Positions 42,893 to 53,450 of a stretch of DNA of 64,000 nucleotides are shown piece after piece; position 1 is the first letter of the stretch, and each line of letters starts with the position of its first letter. A program made the translations under genes and the position numbers. Source of the stretch: Rhynchopus sp. YZ270_cl-10 (lineage: Eukaryota > Euglenozoa > Diplonemea > Diplonemida > Diplonemidae); NCBI GenBank assembly GCA_964035575.1, contig OZ037845.1, forward strand, positions 434,001 through 498,000. The letters are read 5' to 3'. Under the pieces are notes generated by a model. It ran no database searches, had not been told where the DNA came from, and saw only the letters and a program-made list of their open reading frames with translations.

Positions 42893-43490
42893 TGTGGTCA
42901 AAATGGAGGGAGGAGGAGGGGGGGAGAGGAGGAGGAGGGAAAGACACCCCCTGTCATGTGATGATGGAAGAAATGTAAAATGTATATAAGCCTCGGAAGG
43001 TTGGGTTGTTTTGGGAGAACCTACACAGTGGTGTTTGCCTTGCGCAATGCGGCAGGCACCTTCACTACAAGAAGGTGTTGTAGGTGGTGCTACACCACGT
43101 GAAGGTGTGATGTGATAACGTCGTTTCCGGAAACTGAGTTCAGATGGGGGGGGGAAAGCCTACTGGAAAAAGAGTTTAAATGTGCAGGGTTGAAAAGGTG
43201 GATATTTTTTTGAAGGTCTTTTTTTGCCGCGCTCACACGGTAATACTTTTTGTGATGTTGGAAACACACCCAACTGGAGGTGGCTAGGGGTTAGAATAAA
43301 GAAATTTGATGATGCAAAACGCACAGAAATTCGAAAAAAATAACTTGAGATATTCATTCTCGCGACACATTCTCCGCAAACATGCTAAAAAATTATCCAC
43401 ACAAAGGTGGAAAAAAAACCTCGATAACACTACACAAAACACACCATGGTCAATACTTTCGTACCAGAATTACCCTTTACCCATTTCACA
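42893..43490. other. Intergenic stretch with a short foldback
   Basis: No gene is seen. A foldback with ends CACCTTCAC/GTGAAGGTG and inner stem TACA...TGTA lies at about 43060-43113. The first 60 bases are a purine-rich GGA tract upstream of the Pro-rich gene. Confidence 0.5.
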
Positions 43491-44375
43491 TCACCTATTT
43501 CCTCGCAACTTCGCGACCACACTGCAAGAATGCTCTGTTATCGGCTTTATGTTCACAATATCCCAGCCACTTCTGCGGGAGAAGCAGTCTTGCACCTGCT
43601 GGATGCTTGGAAGAGGGGTCGCCCAGGCACCGAAGTTCGCCCCCGCAATCTCTTCTTCGAAAGCCTGCGACATAGTATCCAAGACGTAAACACTGGCCAC
43701 CGTAGACTCACAATGTGACGCTTCTGACATTTCCTTCATGTTTTTTAGCAGCGTTTTCTGCGCTTTGAGGGGTAGGTATTCCATCAGACCCTCCGCAGAC
43801 CAGAGACATGAAGGAGCTTGGAGGAGTTCGTGATGCAGTGCATCGGGGAGTGTAGGGAGGTTGCATGGAATGGGTATTGTATTGGTGGTTGTGGTGGTCA
43901 GAGTGGTTTGTATTGTTTTGTCTGGTGTAGATGTGGGAGAGGCGGCAAGAAATGCGTCAAATCGGAGTTTCTTTTCCTCCAATACCCGGTGTTTGTCCAG
44001 CTCCGCTACCCTTTTTTTAGAAGATAATAAAGATTCAGCAAGACGCAACGGTCGCGCATCCATCCCACACCCCAAGCTTGCAATCAACCCCCCCTCCGGT
44101 ACGTCCTCCCATATACTATCAAAGAACACAGTACGCACCCGAATCTGCTCATATATTTCTGTGAAGAGAGGAGACCGATTGATGTACGAAATATCAAGCT
44201 CGCGCATCATATAAGCTCTGCCTATAGGGCATATACCCGAAGCTACCCGAAGGTCATTGGTACGAGACGCAGTACGTTCGTACCCTCGTAGTCTAGGGGA
44301 GGTGCCAGATGTATTAGGAAATCGCCTTCCAACTGCGGGCCTTAATTGTTGCAACAACGCAACATTCTTGAACAT
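43491..44375 (-). CDS. SAM-dependent methyltransferase, LCMT/TcmP-like
   Basis: A 294-residue protein starting at MFKNVALLQQL (44375); an upstream in-frame ATG at 44480 would add a low-complexity Pro-rich leader and is less likely. The fold markers are those of the leucine carboxyl methyltransferase/TcmP family: YERTASRTNDLRVAS near residue 33, the SAM-binding loop SLGCGMDARPLRL at about 100-111, the acidic residue of VAELDKHRVLEEKK after strand 2, and SAEGLMEYLPLKAQK near 195. The acceptor is unknown; family members methylate protein C-termini or small carboxylates. A Thr-rich insert (TTLTTTTTNTIPIP) lies mid-domain, from an ACA-repeat in the DNA. The N-terminus (RPAVGRRF) could be an organelle-targeting segment. 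The bacterial-like motif set makes horizontal origin possible but unproven. Confidence 0.82.
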   Translation of the reverse strand: MFKNVALLQQLRPAVGRRFPNTSGTSPRLRGYERTASRTNDLRVASGICPIGRAYMMRELDISYINRSPLFTEIYEQIRVRTVFFDSIWEDVPEGGLIASLGCGMDARPLRLAESLLSSKKRVAELDKHRVLEEKKLRFDAFLAASPTSTPDKTIQTTLTTTTTNTIPIPCNLPTLPDALHHELLQAPSCLWSAEGLMEYLPLKAQKTLLKNMKEMSEASHCESTVASVYVLDTMSQAFEEEIAGANFGAWATPLPSIQQVQDCFSRRSGWDIVNIKPITEHSCSVVAKLRGNR

Positions 44376-46264
44376 TTTTTGGGGCGGGGGAGGAGGGACG
44401 TAACGGTATCCACGAAAATGAGAGGCGAGGAACGGCTGCGTGGAGCTCTCTCTCGAAAAAAAAGCGAGGTTTGTCTCCACACGGTATCAATGAAGAGGGG
44501 GGCAAGTATTCAAGAAGAAGAAAAAGTTTTCATAGCAAAATCGTAAGAAAAGCTATAGACACCTTCTCGGACACATTCCTTTTTCTCTGTTGAATTTTGT
44601 GTGGGTTTGGAGTTGGGGTGTTAAAGGAGTTGGGGGTAGAATAGGGATATTGTATTGAAAAAGGAAAATGGGTGGAGGTGTTTTGAATTTTCTGTTCTCA
44701 TGTAGGTAGGCTGCAACTAAGGTTTCACGCAAAAAAAAAAAAAAAATGAAGAAAAAGAAAAAAAACAAATAACGAAGAAAAAGAGGGGGTGAAAAACAAG
44801 ACACAACGTGTGAAAGGATAAGGTGTCGTATGTGTGCACGGACACAAACAAAAAGAAAAAGAGAGAAAAACACACATACACATTTCATGGGTCAGTCTGA
44901 ACAGGGTTAACCTGATAGGGGGGGAGACCCAAAAAAGTAAAATACACACCGGACACTACACCTCTGCATCACAAGACACTTGGTCATATCGATGCAAAAA
45001 AAAAAAAAAAAAAAAATTGTTGGAAAGGCGGGTAAGCTGTTTTTTTGAGTACGGGTTGACAATGCAACCACAGGCCCTCCCATTCACGTAATTGATATTC
45101 AGTTCTTTGATTTGCTCGGCTTTTTTTTCGCTTTCTTTTGCGCACGAGACATCATCTTTTTTCCCTTTGCGAGGAAGAAAAAAAAGAAAGCTTCAGTACT
45201 AGTTTTCTTTGCCAAGCGTTCTTTCTGTGCCAGGTAAGCCGAAAAAATAATGTGGGTACACTTGATATCCTGATAGGTGACAAGGATACAGAAAAAGATG
45301 AAAGCCTAATAAAATCCTTCACCTATGCTTACCTTTTGAGCGTGAAAAGCGTGAAAAATGAAAGGAGAAAAAAAAAAAATGTGCCAGTACACAGCCACTG
45401 AGATACTACTGACAGAACGCCTCTAACTGAAAGGCTTATAAGATGAACCTAAGCATCTGATCGTTATCTTACCTAAAATATGTATGTTATGGTGGAAAAA
45501 AAAAAAAAGGTGTAAGCAAAGAAACACCACCGCAGTACGCACACGGGACTACCAGTGGAACCACTACGTAGTAACGACTATAGTGCTAAACTACTAGTGT
45601 TACTGGTGTAAAGTGTTCGTAAAACACTCATCATTTGGAATAACAACAATAGCACTATTAGAAGTACCCCTGACTAAATCCGCCTGTGGCAGGGTTTACC
45701 GCGAGGAGGCTGGTGGCAAGAAACCACCTTCACACCAAAACAGCCACCCCCCTGCAGTACGAGAAATTGTACCCCCATTACCTTTCCCCTCAGGGGGGAC
45801 AATTTCAAGGGGGAGGGTCGGTATGCAATCAATAAATTGATAGCATAGGTATAGGGATCAAAAAATGTTCCCAACTTTCTTTAACTTGCTAGATGAATGT
45901 GCCGGCTCTGCACACACACACACATCCAGAAACAAAAAAAAAAAAACGTAACGAAACTAAGACTAAACCGATCACAGGAAAAAAAGTTTGCAAGATGAGC
46001 CTAAGCCGCACTGTGCTTAGTCACCAACAGGAACAAAAGACAGCAAACGCAGCCTTCTTTCAAAACAAAAAAAATGTGAAGGATGTGACTCCACACATCT
46101 TTCAAATGGGGGGGGGAAAAGTTCAAGCAAACCCCCGGGTTTGCGGGGTTGCCAATTTTGCGAAGGGCTGCCCTGCCATTGAACAGACAACTCAACTGAA
46201 AGCGACTCGGTTGGTTATGATCGCTGGAGTCTGCTAAAAAAAACCCCCCCTCCCCTTCCCCCAG

Positions 46265-46435
46265 GTAGCAACTCCGGCGCGGATCTATTCGCGGAAGCCC
46301 ACCAATAGTTCTGCGCATATCAGCGCATCGGACAGTGCCGAGATGCTAACTACCACTGGATTATGGCTGAACGCCTCTAAGCCAGAACCCAGTCTAGAGA
46401 CATACGTGAAATATTTCAGGACACATATCCTCTGA
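46265..46435 (+). rRNA. LSU rRNA 3'-end fragment, pseudogene-like
   Basis: GGATTATGGCTGAACGCCTC followed by TAAGCCAGAACCC (46360-46392) is the hallmark of the 3' end of eukaryotic LSU rRNA (normally GGATTATGACTGAACGCCTC TAAGTCAGAATCC). The 90 bases before it follow the LSU order, with a CATATCAGCGCATCGGACAG ... GATGCTAACTACCA segment matching the helix before that hallmark. At the expected sarcin-ricin position the sequence reads TATTCGCGGAAGCC rather than TACGAGAGGAACC, so it is decayed or very divergent. No other LSU domain is adjacent. Confidence 0.78.
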
Positions 46436-47001
46436 CTTACCTAACAGTACTCCAAACCTCATGAGCATATCACCAAAAATGGGATTTTTTTTTGAGAGTT
46501 CACTCTGAATTCGAACATGGACGGGGGGGGAGGGGGGGGGCTTGGGGTTTGGGGTATTTTAACCCCCCAAAGTGAGACAATTGGTACCTTTTTTTTTTTT
46601 CTGTTTCTGATGATATTGATGTTTTTGCAACAGAATTTTGTTGAGGGTTTCTGTTACTCTGTAACGATAGCAATAAATAAAAATGGCAAAAAAAAAGCCG
46701 CTCCCAAAAAAAAGGAGATAAACGGCGCCACAGATGTCACGGATACTCTGGTTTTCCTCATAGAGCTGCAGCACTAAGAAACGAGGAAAGTTCCCAGATA
46801 AAAAAAAAAAAAAAAAGAAAAAGCACACATCTCTCAACAGGATGCAAAAAAGAACGGCAACAAACGAAACTATACGACTGAGGATGGAACGACGATTGTT
46901 TTTTTAATTGAAGGGGGTCCTGTTCTCTCGTCTCACCCCCACCTTTTTGCGCTCCAAAAAAAGAGGAAAAAAACAAAAATATAAGATGATACTACACGGC
47001 T

Positions 47002-47140
47002 GCCCATACGAACCCTCAGGGTACGTTCGTAGCGGGGTACCCCCCAAACTGCTGGGGGGCACCCCGCGCGGAACGTACCCTGCGGGGAGGTATCCCGCGC
47101 GGGCCCTATTCGGGGAACCCCGCAAAGGGTTCGTTGGGCC
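47002..47140. repeat. GC-rich multi-stem foldback element
   Basis: A GC island in AT-rich DNA. Outer stem GCCCATACGAACCCT / AGGGTTCGTTGGGC. Nested inside are CAGGGTACGTTCG / CGGAACGTACCCTG, GGGGTACCCCCC / GGGGGGCACCCC, CCCGCGCGGG, and GCGGGG / CCCCGC. It would form a branched hairpin. It is followed directly by GCCTCTCGTGCTTAGTC, the 3' half of an R2 copy, so it may be inserted in R2. Confidence 0.8.
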
Positions 47141-47710
47141 ACCGTGTACGCCTCTCGTGCTTAGTCTGATTAGATTATTCTTTTCGTGTTTGGTCACCTT
47201 AAAGATGACTCTGTTCAGTCACCACTCAGCTTTTAGATTTAAAAAAAACAAATATCACACACACAGACAAATATGGGCTCGCTTTTTCGGATTTTTTTTT
47301 TAAAAATGGGAACTTGAGTGTATGGGAGAGTTGAGGAATCAATGCAAAATTCACACCCCTGCACAATGTCTCCTCGCAGGAACTCCTCCATACGCACCTG
47401 CATTTTTTTCAAACACACAGTCTCTAGTGCTTGGTCACTTTTTACCCCATTTTTTTTTATCCAAAAAGGTAGTTGTAAAAGCTAAAAAAAGGGGGTAAAG
47501 TTGATAGTGCAAACGCCTCTGAAAAAAAAAAGATGGGGGGTAAAAAAAAAAAGTGCTTCACCGTACCTCGGCGGACGGCACTGAAAAAAAGGTTAGTTTT
47601 CGTTCATTCGTCTAGCTTGTTCACTTTTTTTTTGCGCCTTTTTTTTTTTGGCACCACAGAAATGAAAGGTCTTCTTTTTTTTGTCGTAATGCCCCCCCTC
47701 CCCCTCCCTC

Positions 47711-47817
47711 TACACGACGGTGAAGTAAATGATATGACTTGAGGTTTTACTTTGTGATTGCACCGTTGTCAAGCCAATGGTGAAACCACGTTAGTCATTT
47801 TACTTTACCGTCGTGTA
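47711..47817. mobile_element. M3 MITE-like element, copy 1
   Basis: 107 bp with about 19-bp inverted ends: TACACGACGGTGAAGTAAA on the left and TTTACTTTACCGTCGTGTA on the right (one mismatch). No coding capacity. Related copies at 26773-26880 and possibly 53580-53645. Confidence 0.75.
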
Positions 47818-47962
47818 CCCCCATGGAAACCCCTTTTAGGCTGCCAATTTTTCCCATTCCCCCCTCCCCCCCCTTTTTTCCTTGCATCGAGATGATGCAG
47901 AAAAATAATGCGCGCGCCATTAGGCAAGTCTTGAGCAACACAAAGTTTTAAAAAAAGAAAGT

Positions 47963-48075
47963 TGACTTGAAAATACAAAAGCCCTCTCGTGAAACAGTGT
48001 ACCTTGGTACAATGACCCGGCTGTACCGGGGGGGTGGACACCCAACCATCAACCATCCATTTCGTGGTTTACATC
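47963..48075 (+). repeat. R1 dispersed repeat, full copy
   Basis: TTGACTTGAAAATACAAAAG through CCGGCTGTACCGG and TTTCGTGGTTTACATC; slightly shortened in the CAACCAT segment. Confidence 0.8.
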
Positions 48076-48834
48076 ATGATATCAAAAGAGAAAATCTTGA
48101 AAGCAAGAAAAAAAAAGATTGAGAGTGACGATAAGCCTCGTTGTGGCTTAGCCCCGACAAAAGGAGAGAGGAGTTTTTTTTTTTTTTTGTATTTTTTGTG
48201 ACATCGCCACTGAATCAACGTCAGTTTATGTTTTTTTTTTTTGAAAGAAATTTGAAAAACAACATGCACCTCGCTACACTCAGGCACATCTTTCAAAACA
48301 CAACGTTTAAAAAAGGGTGCCTGATGCAGGCGGGACAGACAAAGATAATGTGCAATCTAACTCTACGTTCAGATTGCACTAAAAATATATTTTTTTTTGA
48401 CATGAATGTGACTCTGCGTAACATACACATCAGCAAGACACAGACGGCACAGGAGGGGAAAGGAGCTTCACTGAATGACGATGATATGAGTCTCACGGGC
48501 ACACCCACATCTGGAAAAGAGAAAAAAAAAATGTACAAAACAAATTTAGAAGATGAACCTAAGCCTCTCGCCCCTCAGTACAATCTAATTAGATGCTCCT
48601 TACCCCACATTATTTGAAGAGACAAAACTCCCTTCTGACGCAAAAATGATAGAAACAAAATAGAAAAAAAAAACGTTGAAACGAAATGATTTGACAAAAT
48701 AGATACAATACACGAACAGGGTAAAAAAAATTTTTTTTGTGACGTTCTCCACACCACAAAAAGGCACGCATTTTCCCCCCCACAATGAGCAAAAAACAAG
48801 ACTTTTTCCCCCACCCTTTTTTTCCCCCACCCCC

Positions 48835-50235
48835 TCACAGAATATTGTGAGAGTCCATTCGGTGTGAATCATCGCTGAGGGAGGGTGTTGCGGTGCTGTG
48901 TTCCATGCCGGTGTGGTCCATTGCTGTCAGATCCATTTCCACTTCGTCACGGGTTTGCGTCATATTGTGTCCGACTGGCTCATTTGTGTCTAGCTTTTTG
49001 TCTGATTTGCACACGGCTATCGTTGTCAACACTACACCACAGACCATGAGGAGGCCGACCACAATAATCGCAATGGTGCCCCCAGCTATGTCGGAATCAC
49101 CCCCTTCCTCTTCCTCAGAGTCTAGGCAGACGAGGGCGGATGCGCTGTCTCTTTGCAGTGAGTAGCCGCTTGCGCAGTCGGTTGTGATGCAGGTGTCCTT
49201 CTTGACGTAGAGGGTCTGGGTGACGGGGTGCTCTGCCTGTGGGCAGAGCCAGAGGGGGGATGAGAGAAGGGCGTTCTTGTTGACGAGGACGGAGGTTGTG
49301 GAGTGTGTGCCTTCGAGGGCTGTTGCCTCGGTGATGTTGCCGAGCGCAGTGTTCGCCGCATTGAGGTACGCCGTGACGTTCTCCGACGTAATGAAATGCT
49401 TGACCACAACAACAAGCGAGCCACACCCAAAGCTGATTGATGGCTCATCGTTTGCGTCGTTCGGCTGCACATTCACCGCATACACCTCAGTCATCAACTG
49501 CAACAACACTGTGCGAAATCTGTTCATCAAATACGAATCATCAAAAAACAGTTCGCACGCCACCTCAAACACAAAGAGATACGTGACAAACACTGCTTCG
49601 GTTGCTTGCCGCCCATTGGTGCAGAGATCTGTTGAGGTTGCTTCCTTACATTCGCATGCGTTTGTGGTGTTCGAGCAGACCGCTTCTTGATCACCATAGG
49701 TTCTGCAGTCTCCGTTGTGGCCACAGAGGGAGACATCAACGACTTTTTGCGGTGCAGGGGTGGGGACAGGAGTAGGAGGGGATGTGGGGGGTGCGGAGGT
49801 GCTGTTGGTGAGGAAGATACAGAGGTCGTCAGGGACGCTCCATTCGCAGGACGCGAGGTCCGAGCAGTCATCGAGGGCGAAGTGGTTGCAGTCGGCGCTA
49901 GCGGCACAGCCGTTTGAGGTGTCTGACCAGGCGCACCCTGACGTCGTCTCGCACGCAGCTGAGAGCAGCCCAGAGCAAGGACTCTCATCCGCTTGAGCAG
50001 ACATCACCAAAGGGTCTTCAGACATAATGCACAACTCAGTTGAGGTTTGCCACAAACATTGATCATGTGCCCGGCACGCCCCCATCTCCACCCCATCGCA
50101 TACACCCTCACACTTCCCCCGCCAAGCGCACTCAACGTTCCGGGTGCAAGCGCTCTCCGTCCCCACCTCAGGACACACCACAGCCCCTACCCCAACAGCA
50201 TAAGCAAACAACACAACGCACATGAGTCGTGTCAT
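48835..50235 (-). CDS. Cys-rich type I membrane protein with EGF-like segment
   Basis: A 466-residue surface protein. The chosen ATG (50235, MTRLMCVVLFAYAVGVGAVV) begins a signal peptide; the frame upstream only reads through simple repeats. Residues about 20-150 hold repeated Cys modules with a C-x-W signature (NVECAWRG, DQCLWQT, SGCAWSD, ASCEWSV), followed by a Pro/Thr spacer (PPTSPPTPVPTPAPQ) and an EGF-like stretch (CGHNGDCRTYGDQEAVC). A folded region without many Cys (about 220-370) may be SEA-like. One TM helix (GGTIAIIVVGLLMVCGVVLT) and a 60-residue acidic/Ser-rich tail follow. The Cys-rich tandem modules suggest adhesion or environmental sensing. Exact family not recognised. Confidence 0.8.
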   Translation of the reverse strand: MTRLMCVVLFAYAVGVGAVVCPEVGTESACTRNVECAWRGKCEGVCDGVEMGACRAHDQCLWQTSTELCIMSEDPLVMSAQADESPCSGLLSAACETTSGCAWSDTSNGCAASADCNHFALDDCSDLASCEWSVPDDLCIFLTNSTSAPPTSPPTPVPTPAPQKVVDVSLCGHNGDCRTYGDQEAVCSNTTNACECKEATSTDLCTNGRQATEAVFVTYLFVFEVACELFFDDSYLMNRFRTVLLQLMTEVYAVNVQPNDANDEPSISFGCGSLVVVVKHFITSENVTAYLNAANTALGNITEATALEGTHSTTSVLVNKNALLSSPLWLCPQAEHPVTQTLYVKKDTCITTDCASGYSLQRDSASALVCLDSEEEEGGDSDIAGGTIAIIVVGLLMVCGVVLTTIAVCKSDKKLDTNEPVGHNMTQTRDEVEMDLTAMDHTGMEHSTATPSLSDDSHRMDSHNIL

Positions 50236-50396
50236 TGGATAACAAAAAAAAAGACGGAAAAAAAAAAGTTGTGTGAAAAAAACACAACTTTCTTTTCTGC
50301 GCTTTTTTTTTGGGGGGGGGGGTTCTGAAAGGGAAGGTGATATGGGGAAAGGGAGGATGGGGGTTATAAAAAAAATATTGGTGTGGCTGACGACCC

Positions 50397-50457
50397 CAAA
50401 ATAGCAGAAAATAGCAGAAAATCGCAGAAAATAGCAGAAAATAGCAGAAAATAGCAC
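50397..50457 (+). repeat. AAAATAGCAG decamer tandem repeat
   Basis: About six head-to-tail units, one with a T-to-C change. The same decamer recurs as about three units at 51043-51073, on the other side of the heptamer array. Confidence 0.9.
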
Positions 50458-50578
50458 TTTGGGGGGTTTTTTTTGGGTTTGGTTGCTGGGTGGTGGTGTG
50501 GCTCATGATGGACGAGGGAAGGAAACTTGGCCAGCCCGCAAACCGGAAACCCCCTCCCACTCCACAAACGGATCATAA

Positions 50579-50842
50579 GGTACACAGTACACAGTACACA
50601 GTACACAGTACACAGTACACAGTACACAGTACACAGTACACAGTACACAGTACACAGTACACAGTACACAGTACACAGTACACAGTACACAGTACACAGT
50701 ACACAGTACACAGTACACAGTACACAGTACACAGTACACAGTACACAGTACACAGTACACAGTACACAGTACACAGTACACAGTACACAGTACACAGTAC
50801 ACAGTACACAGTACACAGTACACAGTACACAGTACACAGTAC
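50579..50842 (+). repeat. (ACACAGT)n heptamer array, about 37 units
   Basis: 264 bp of essentially perfect ACACAGT units. Each unit junction contains the palindrome GTAC. Period 7 leaves all frames open and generates long artefactual peptides on both strands. Confidence 0.97.
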
Positions 50843-51390
50843 AGCACCTGGTCTATATCGGGACAAAATACATTTTTTTGCTAAAATTGCTCTTAATTTT
50901 TACGCTTTTTTGCTCGAAAAAAACGTTGTCCTGCATCTTTGGTAGGTGTTTTGGGGACTGGCTGGGGTCAGGAGTCCCTCATTTCCCTTCCCTTTAGCAA
51001 AGGCCCAAACCACGGCCAAAAAATATAAAAAATCCAGACCCCCAAAATAGCAGAAAATAGCAGAAAATAGCACCCCCCTTCAGCCACACCAAATATGGGA
51101 ATTCAGAAATTTTGAAATCATAGAGAAAAATGCCAAAAAAAAGATAGCAATAAAATAAAAATAAAAACTTGAAATGACGCACATACAAAACGCATAGAAA
51201 AATGACAGATAATAATATTATACCATGTTCAAAAGCCTCTCTAAACACCGGAGGGGAAAACAAACTGTCCATCTACCAGAGGCATGCTCAGGAAAGGAGG
51301 CACCCGCCTCAAAAAAAAAAAATATGGCAATGGGAGTATTGTCTTCCACATCGAATGGTGATCTCAAAACTGGAATAAGCGAACTCGGCC

Positions 51391-51495
51391 TGAGTCCGTC
51401 TCAGGTCCGTCTCAACTCAGGCGGACCTGAGACGACTCGAGACGGACTTTCAAATTCCTCCATAGTCCGTCTCAACTCAGGCGGACTCCGGCGGA
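51391..51495. repeat. Foldback with repeated GTCCGTCTCA units
   Basis: AGTCCGTCTC ... AGGTCCG pairs with CGGACCT ... GAGACGGACT further on. The 20-mer TCCGTCTCAACTCAGGCGGA occurs twice (51411 and 51468). Confidence 0.75.
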
Positions 51496-52695
51496 CCACG
51501 AAGTACGTGTAGTGTGGTATTTTTTTCCCTCTCAAAACCCATTTTCCTTCCCAGGTCGGTGCAAAGGGGGAAAATGAACCAAACCGCACAAAGGGCATGT
51601 GTACGATTTTATTTTGCTTTTTATAGATAAATTGTTGGAATAGTGCAGTTACCACCAAGCTCCACTTTCCCTTTATTCACTCACGCTTTTTTTTTATAAA
51701 ATAGAGTAGACAAAGCAACACCAAACGCCTTCTACACACAAAACTTGAAGGACAAATAGTTGGCTTTTTTGAATAAGTTTCATATACTTTCTATTCAAAG
51801 AAAAGAAAGCAAAAGAAGAAAAAGAAGAAAAATTATAAACGGAACGGATACTGAAACGATTCTTTCTTTTCGTTTTAACAAACCACTTTCCCCCTTTTTG
51901 CGGGACAGTTTCCCATATTTTTACTTTTTGGGTGTGGGTAGATCGATACCCGTTGCATTGACAAAAAAACCCATAAAAATAACAAAGGTTCGCACACAAT
52001 AAAACACCACCCTCGGACCAGGGGAATCCACACAATACACAAAGCTGACAAAAACGCCTCTTGCAGACGCGGGTATCGGGCAAAAAAGAGGGGGGGAAAT
52101 AAAGATAGAAATGTGGCTGGAAATACCCCAAAATAGTAATACTTAAGAACTAAAGTAAAGACTCTGTTGTTGGGACCCCAGACACACCAAAGAAAGAAAG
52201 CGAAGGTGACGTGTGCAAAACGCATCTTGGACGCAGGCACTGAAGAAAAAAGAGAAGTTGAAAGTGCAAACGCCTCACCGTGCATCGGTGAACGCAGTCA
52301 CCCCCTTTTTTGGAAAGTGGTACTTAAGGAAAGGTTTGTAAGATGATGAGCAAAAGCCTATGTGCTTCGTCATCCTTCCAAAGCAACGACAAGAAAACAC
52401 TGCAGATAGCGTGGGAATCGTGGGTTTTTAATACCGGTTTTTCCGTATCGACGTTGTGAAATCTCTGAAAAACGCTCATCACGGATTAATTGCAGCCACT
52501 TTCAATTGTTCAGATTGATCTAAAAAAAGACACAAAAAGACGTTCCTGTCACTTCATCGTTCAGACGGAGTCCGCAAAAAAAAAAAAAAGAGAGAGAGGT
52601 TGAATGTGCGAACGCCTCACCGCACACAGGCGGACGATACACTGGTACTCCACGGTATCGAACCCCAGAGAGCACTTTCTCTGGCATACACCTTT

Positions 52696-52816
52696 CCGTT
52701 AATCCCACCACAGCGGGATTTTCTCGGAAATGCAATATAACCCTGTTTTTCCCGCCTCCTTTTGCCCCCTTCCCCGTAGGTACGTTTTTTTTCCCGAAAA
52801 GTTAGCGCACGGCCTG
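52696..52816 (+). mobile_element. Orphan right end of an hAT-type MITE
   Basis: About 120 bp align by eye with the right end of the 61443 element (ATCCCACCACAGC..GGGAT, TCTCGGAAATGC, GTAGGTACGTTTTTT). They finish in GTTAGCGCACGGCCTG, a worn version of its TTAGCGCGACCCCTG end. No matching left end is seen nearby. Confidence 0.6.
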
Positions 52817-53340
52817 TCTAAAGACTATGAAACATGACATCGCTTCTAAAAAAAAATCTTGGTATGTCAAATAACGCACAATAAATAGAACTATATGGGG
52901 AACAATAAACATGCAGGCTCACGGGCAACGACACATCAACTATAAAAAAAAAACTTTGTTTGAGAAATTCAGCACCAGTGGGGGAGGAGGGGGCAAGGGG
53001 GAAAAGGGGTTATGTTTTCTGAGAGAAGAGCTGCTGTGCGATGAAACCCAACACCTCGAGAGAGAGGACATACAATGACACTGGGTATTATTCCAGGAAT
53101 TTACCCATTGATTTCGAACACAAACAAAAAAAACAAAAAAAAAACACACCAAACACGAAGAGTAGCAGCTTGCTCCAGCTCCTATGGATGTGACGTTGTG
53201 CGGTTCAAATTGCCGCTTCACAGCGACAATCGTATGCAATTATTTCGTAAAACAAAAAGAGAAGATGACTCTAAGTTAGTCACCTTTTTTAAAAACCACC
53301 CAAAGTTGGTTATTTCATGTATTTCAACCCTGTGAAAAGG

Positions 53341-53450
53341 TGACTTGAAAATACAAAGCCCTCTCGCTATGAACAGTGTACCTTGGTACAATGACCCGGC
53401 TGTACCGGGGGGGTGGACACCCCAACCACCCATTTCGTGGTTTACATCTG
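53341..53450 (+). repeat. R1 dispersed repeat, full copy
   Basis: TGACTTGAAAATACAAAGCC ... GTACCTTGGTAC stem, CCGGCTGTACCGG stem, GGGTGGACACCC stem, end TTTCGTGGTTTACATC. Confidence 0.85.

Larger units (their letters stand above)
44376..48834. other. 4.5-kb gene-free region with an rRNA piece and foldbacks
   Basis: No protein gene is supported. Plus-strand order: A-runs (44733, 44997), R4-like (45052-45085), R2 (45440-45475), short foldback ACCAGT...ACTGGT (45550-45606), CAATCAATAAATTGATAG palindrome (45822-45850), R2 (45994-46026), LSU rRNA piece (46265-46435), GC-rich multi-stem foldback (47002-47140), R4 split by A-rich sequence (47498-47585), M3 MITE (47711-47817), R1 (47963-48075), R2-like (48127-48160), hairpin TGCAATCT...AGATTGCA (48349-48379) and R2 (48550-48585). 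Confidence 0.6.

Noticed and set aside
50364-50997. Several 97-157-residue frames with a Tyr/Cys/Val or Thr/Val/His/Ser repeat
   Set aside because: Generated by the period-7 ACACAGT array; open in all frames on both strands.
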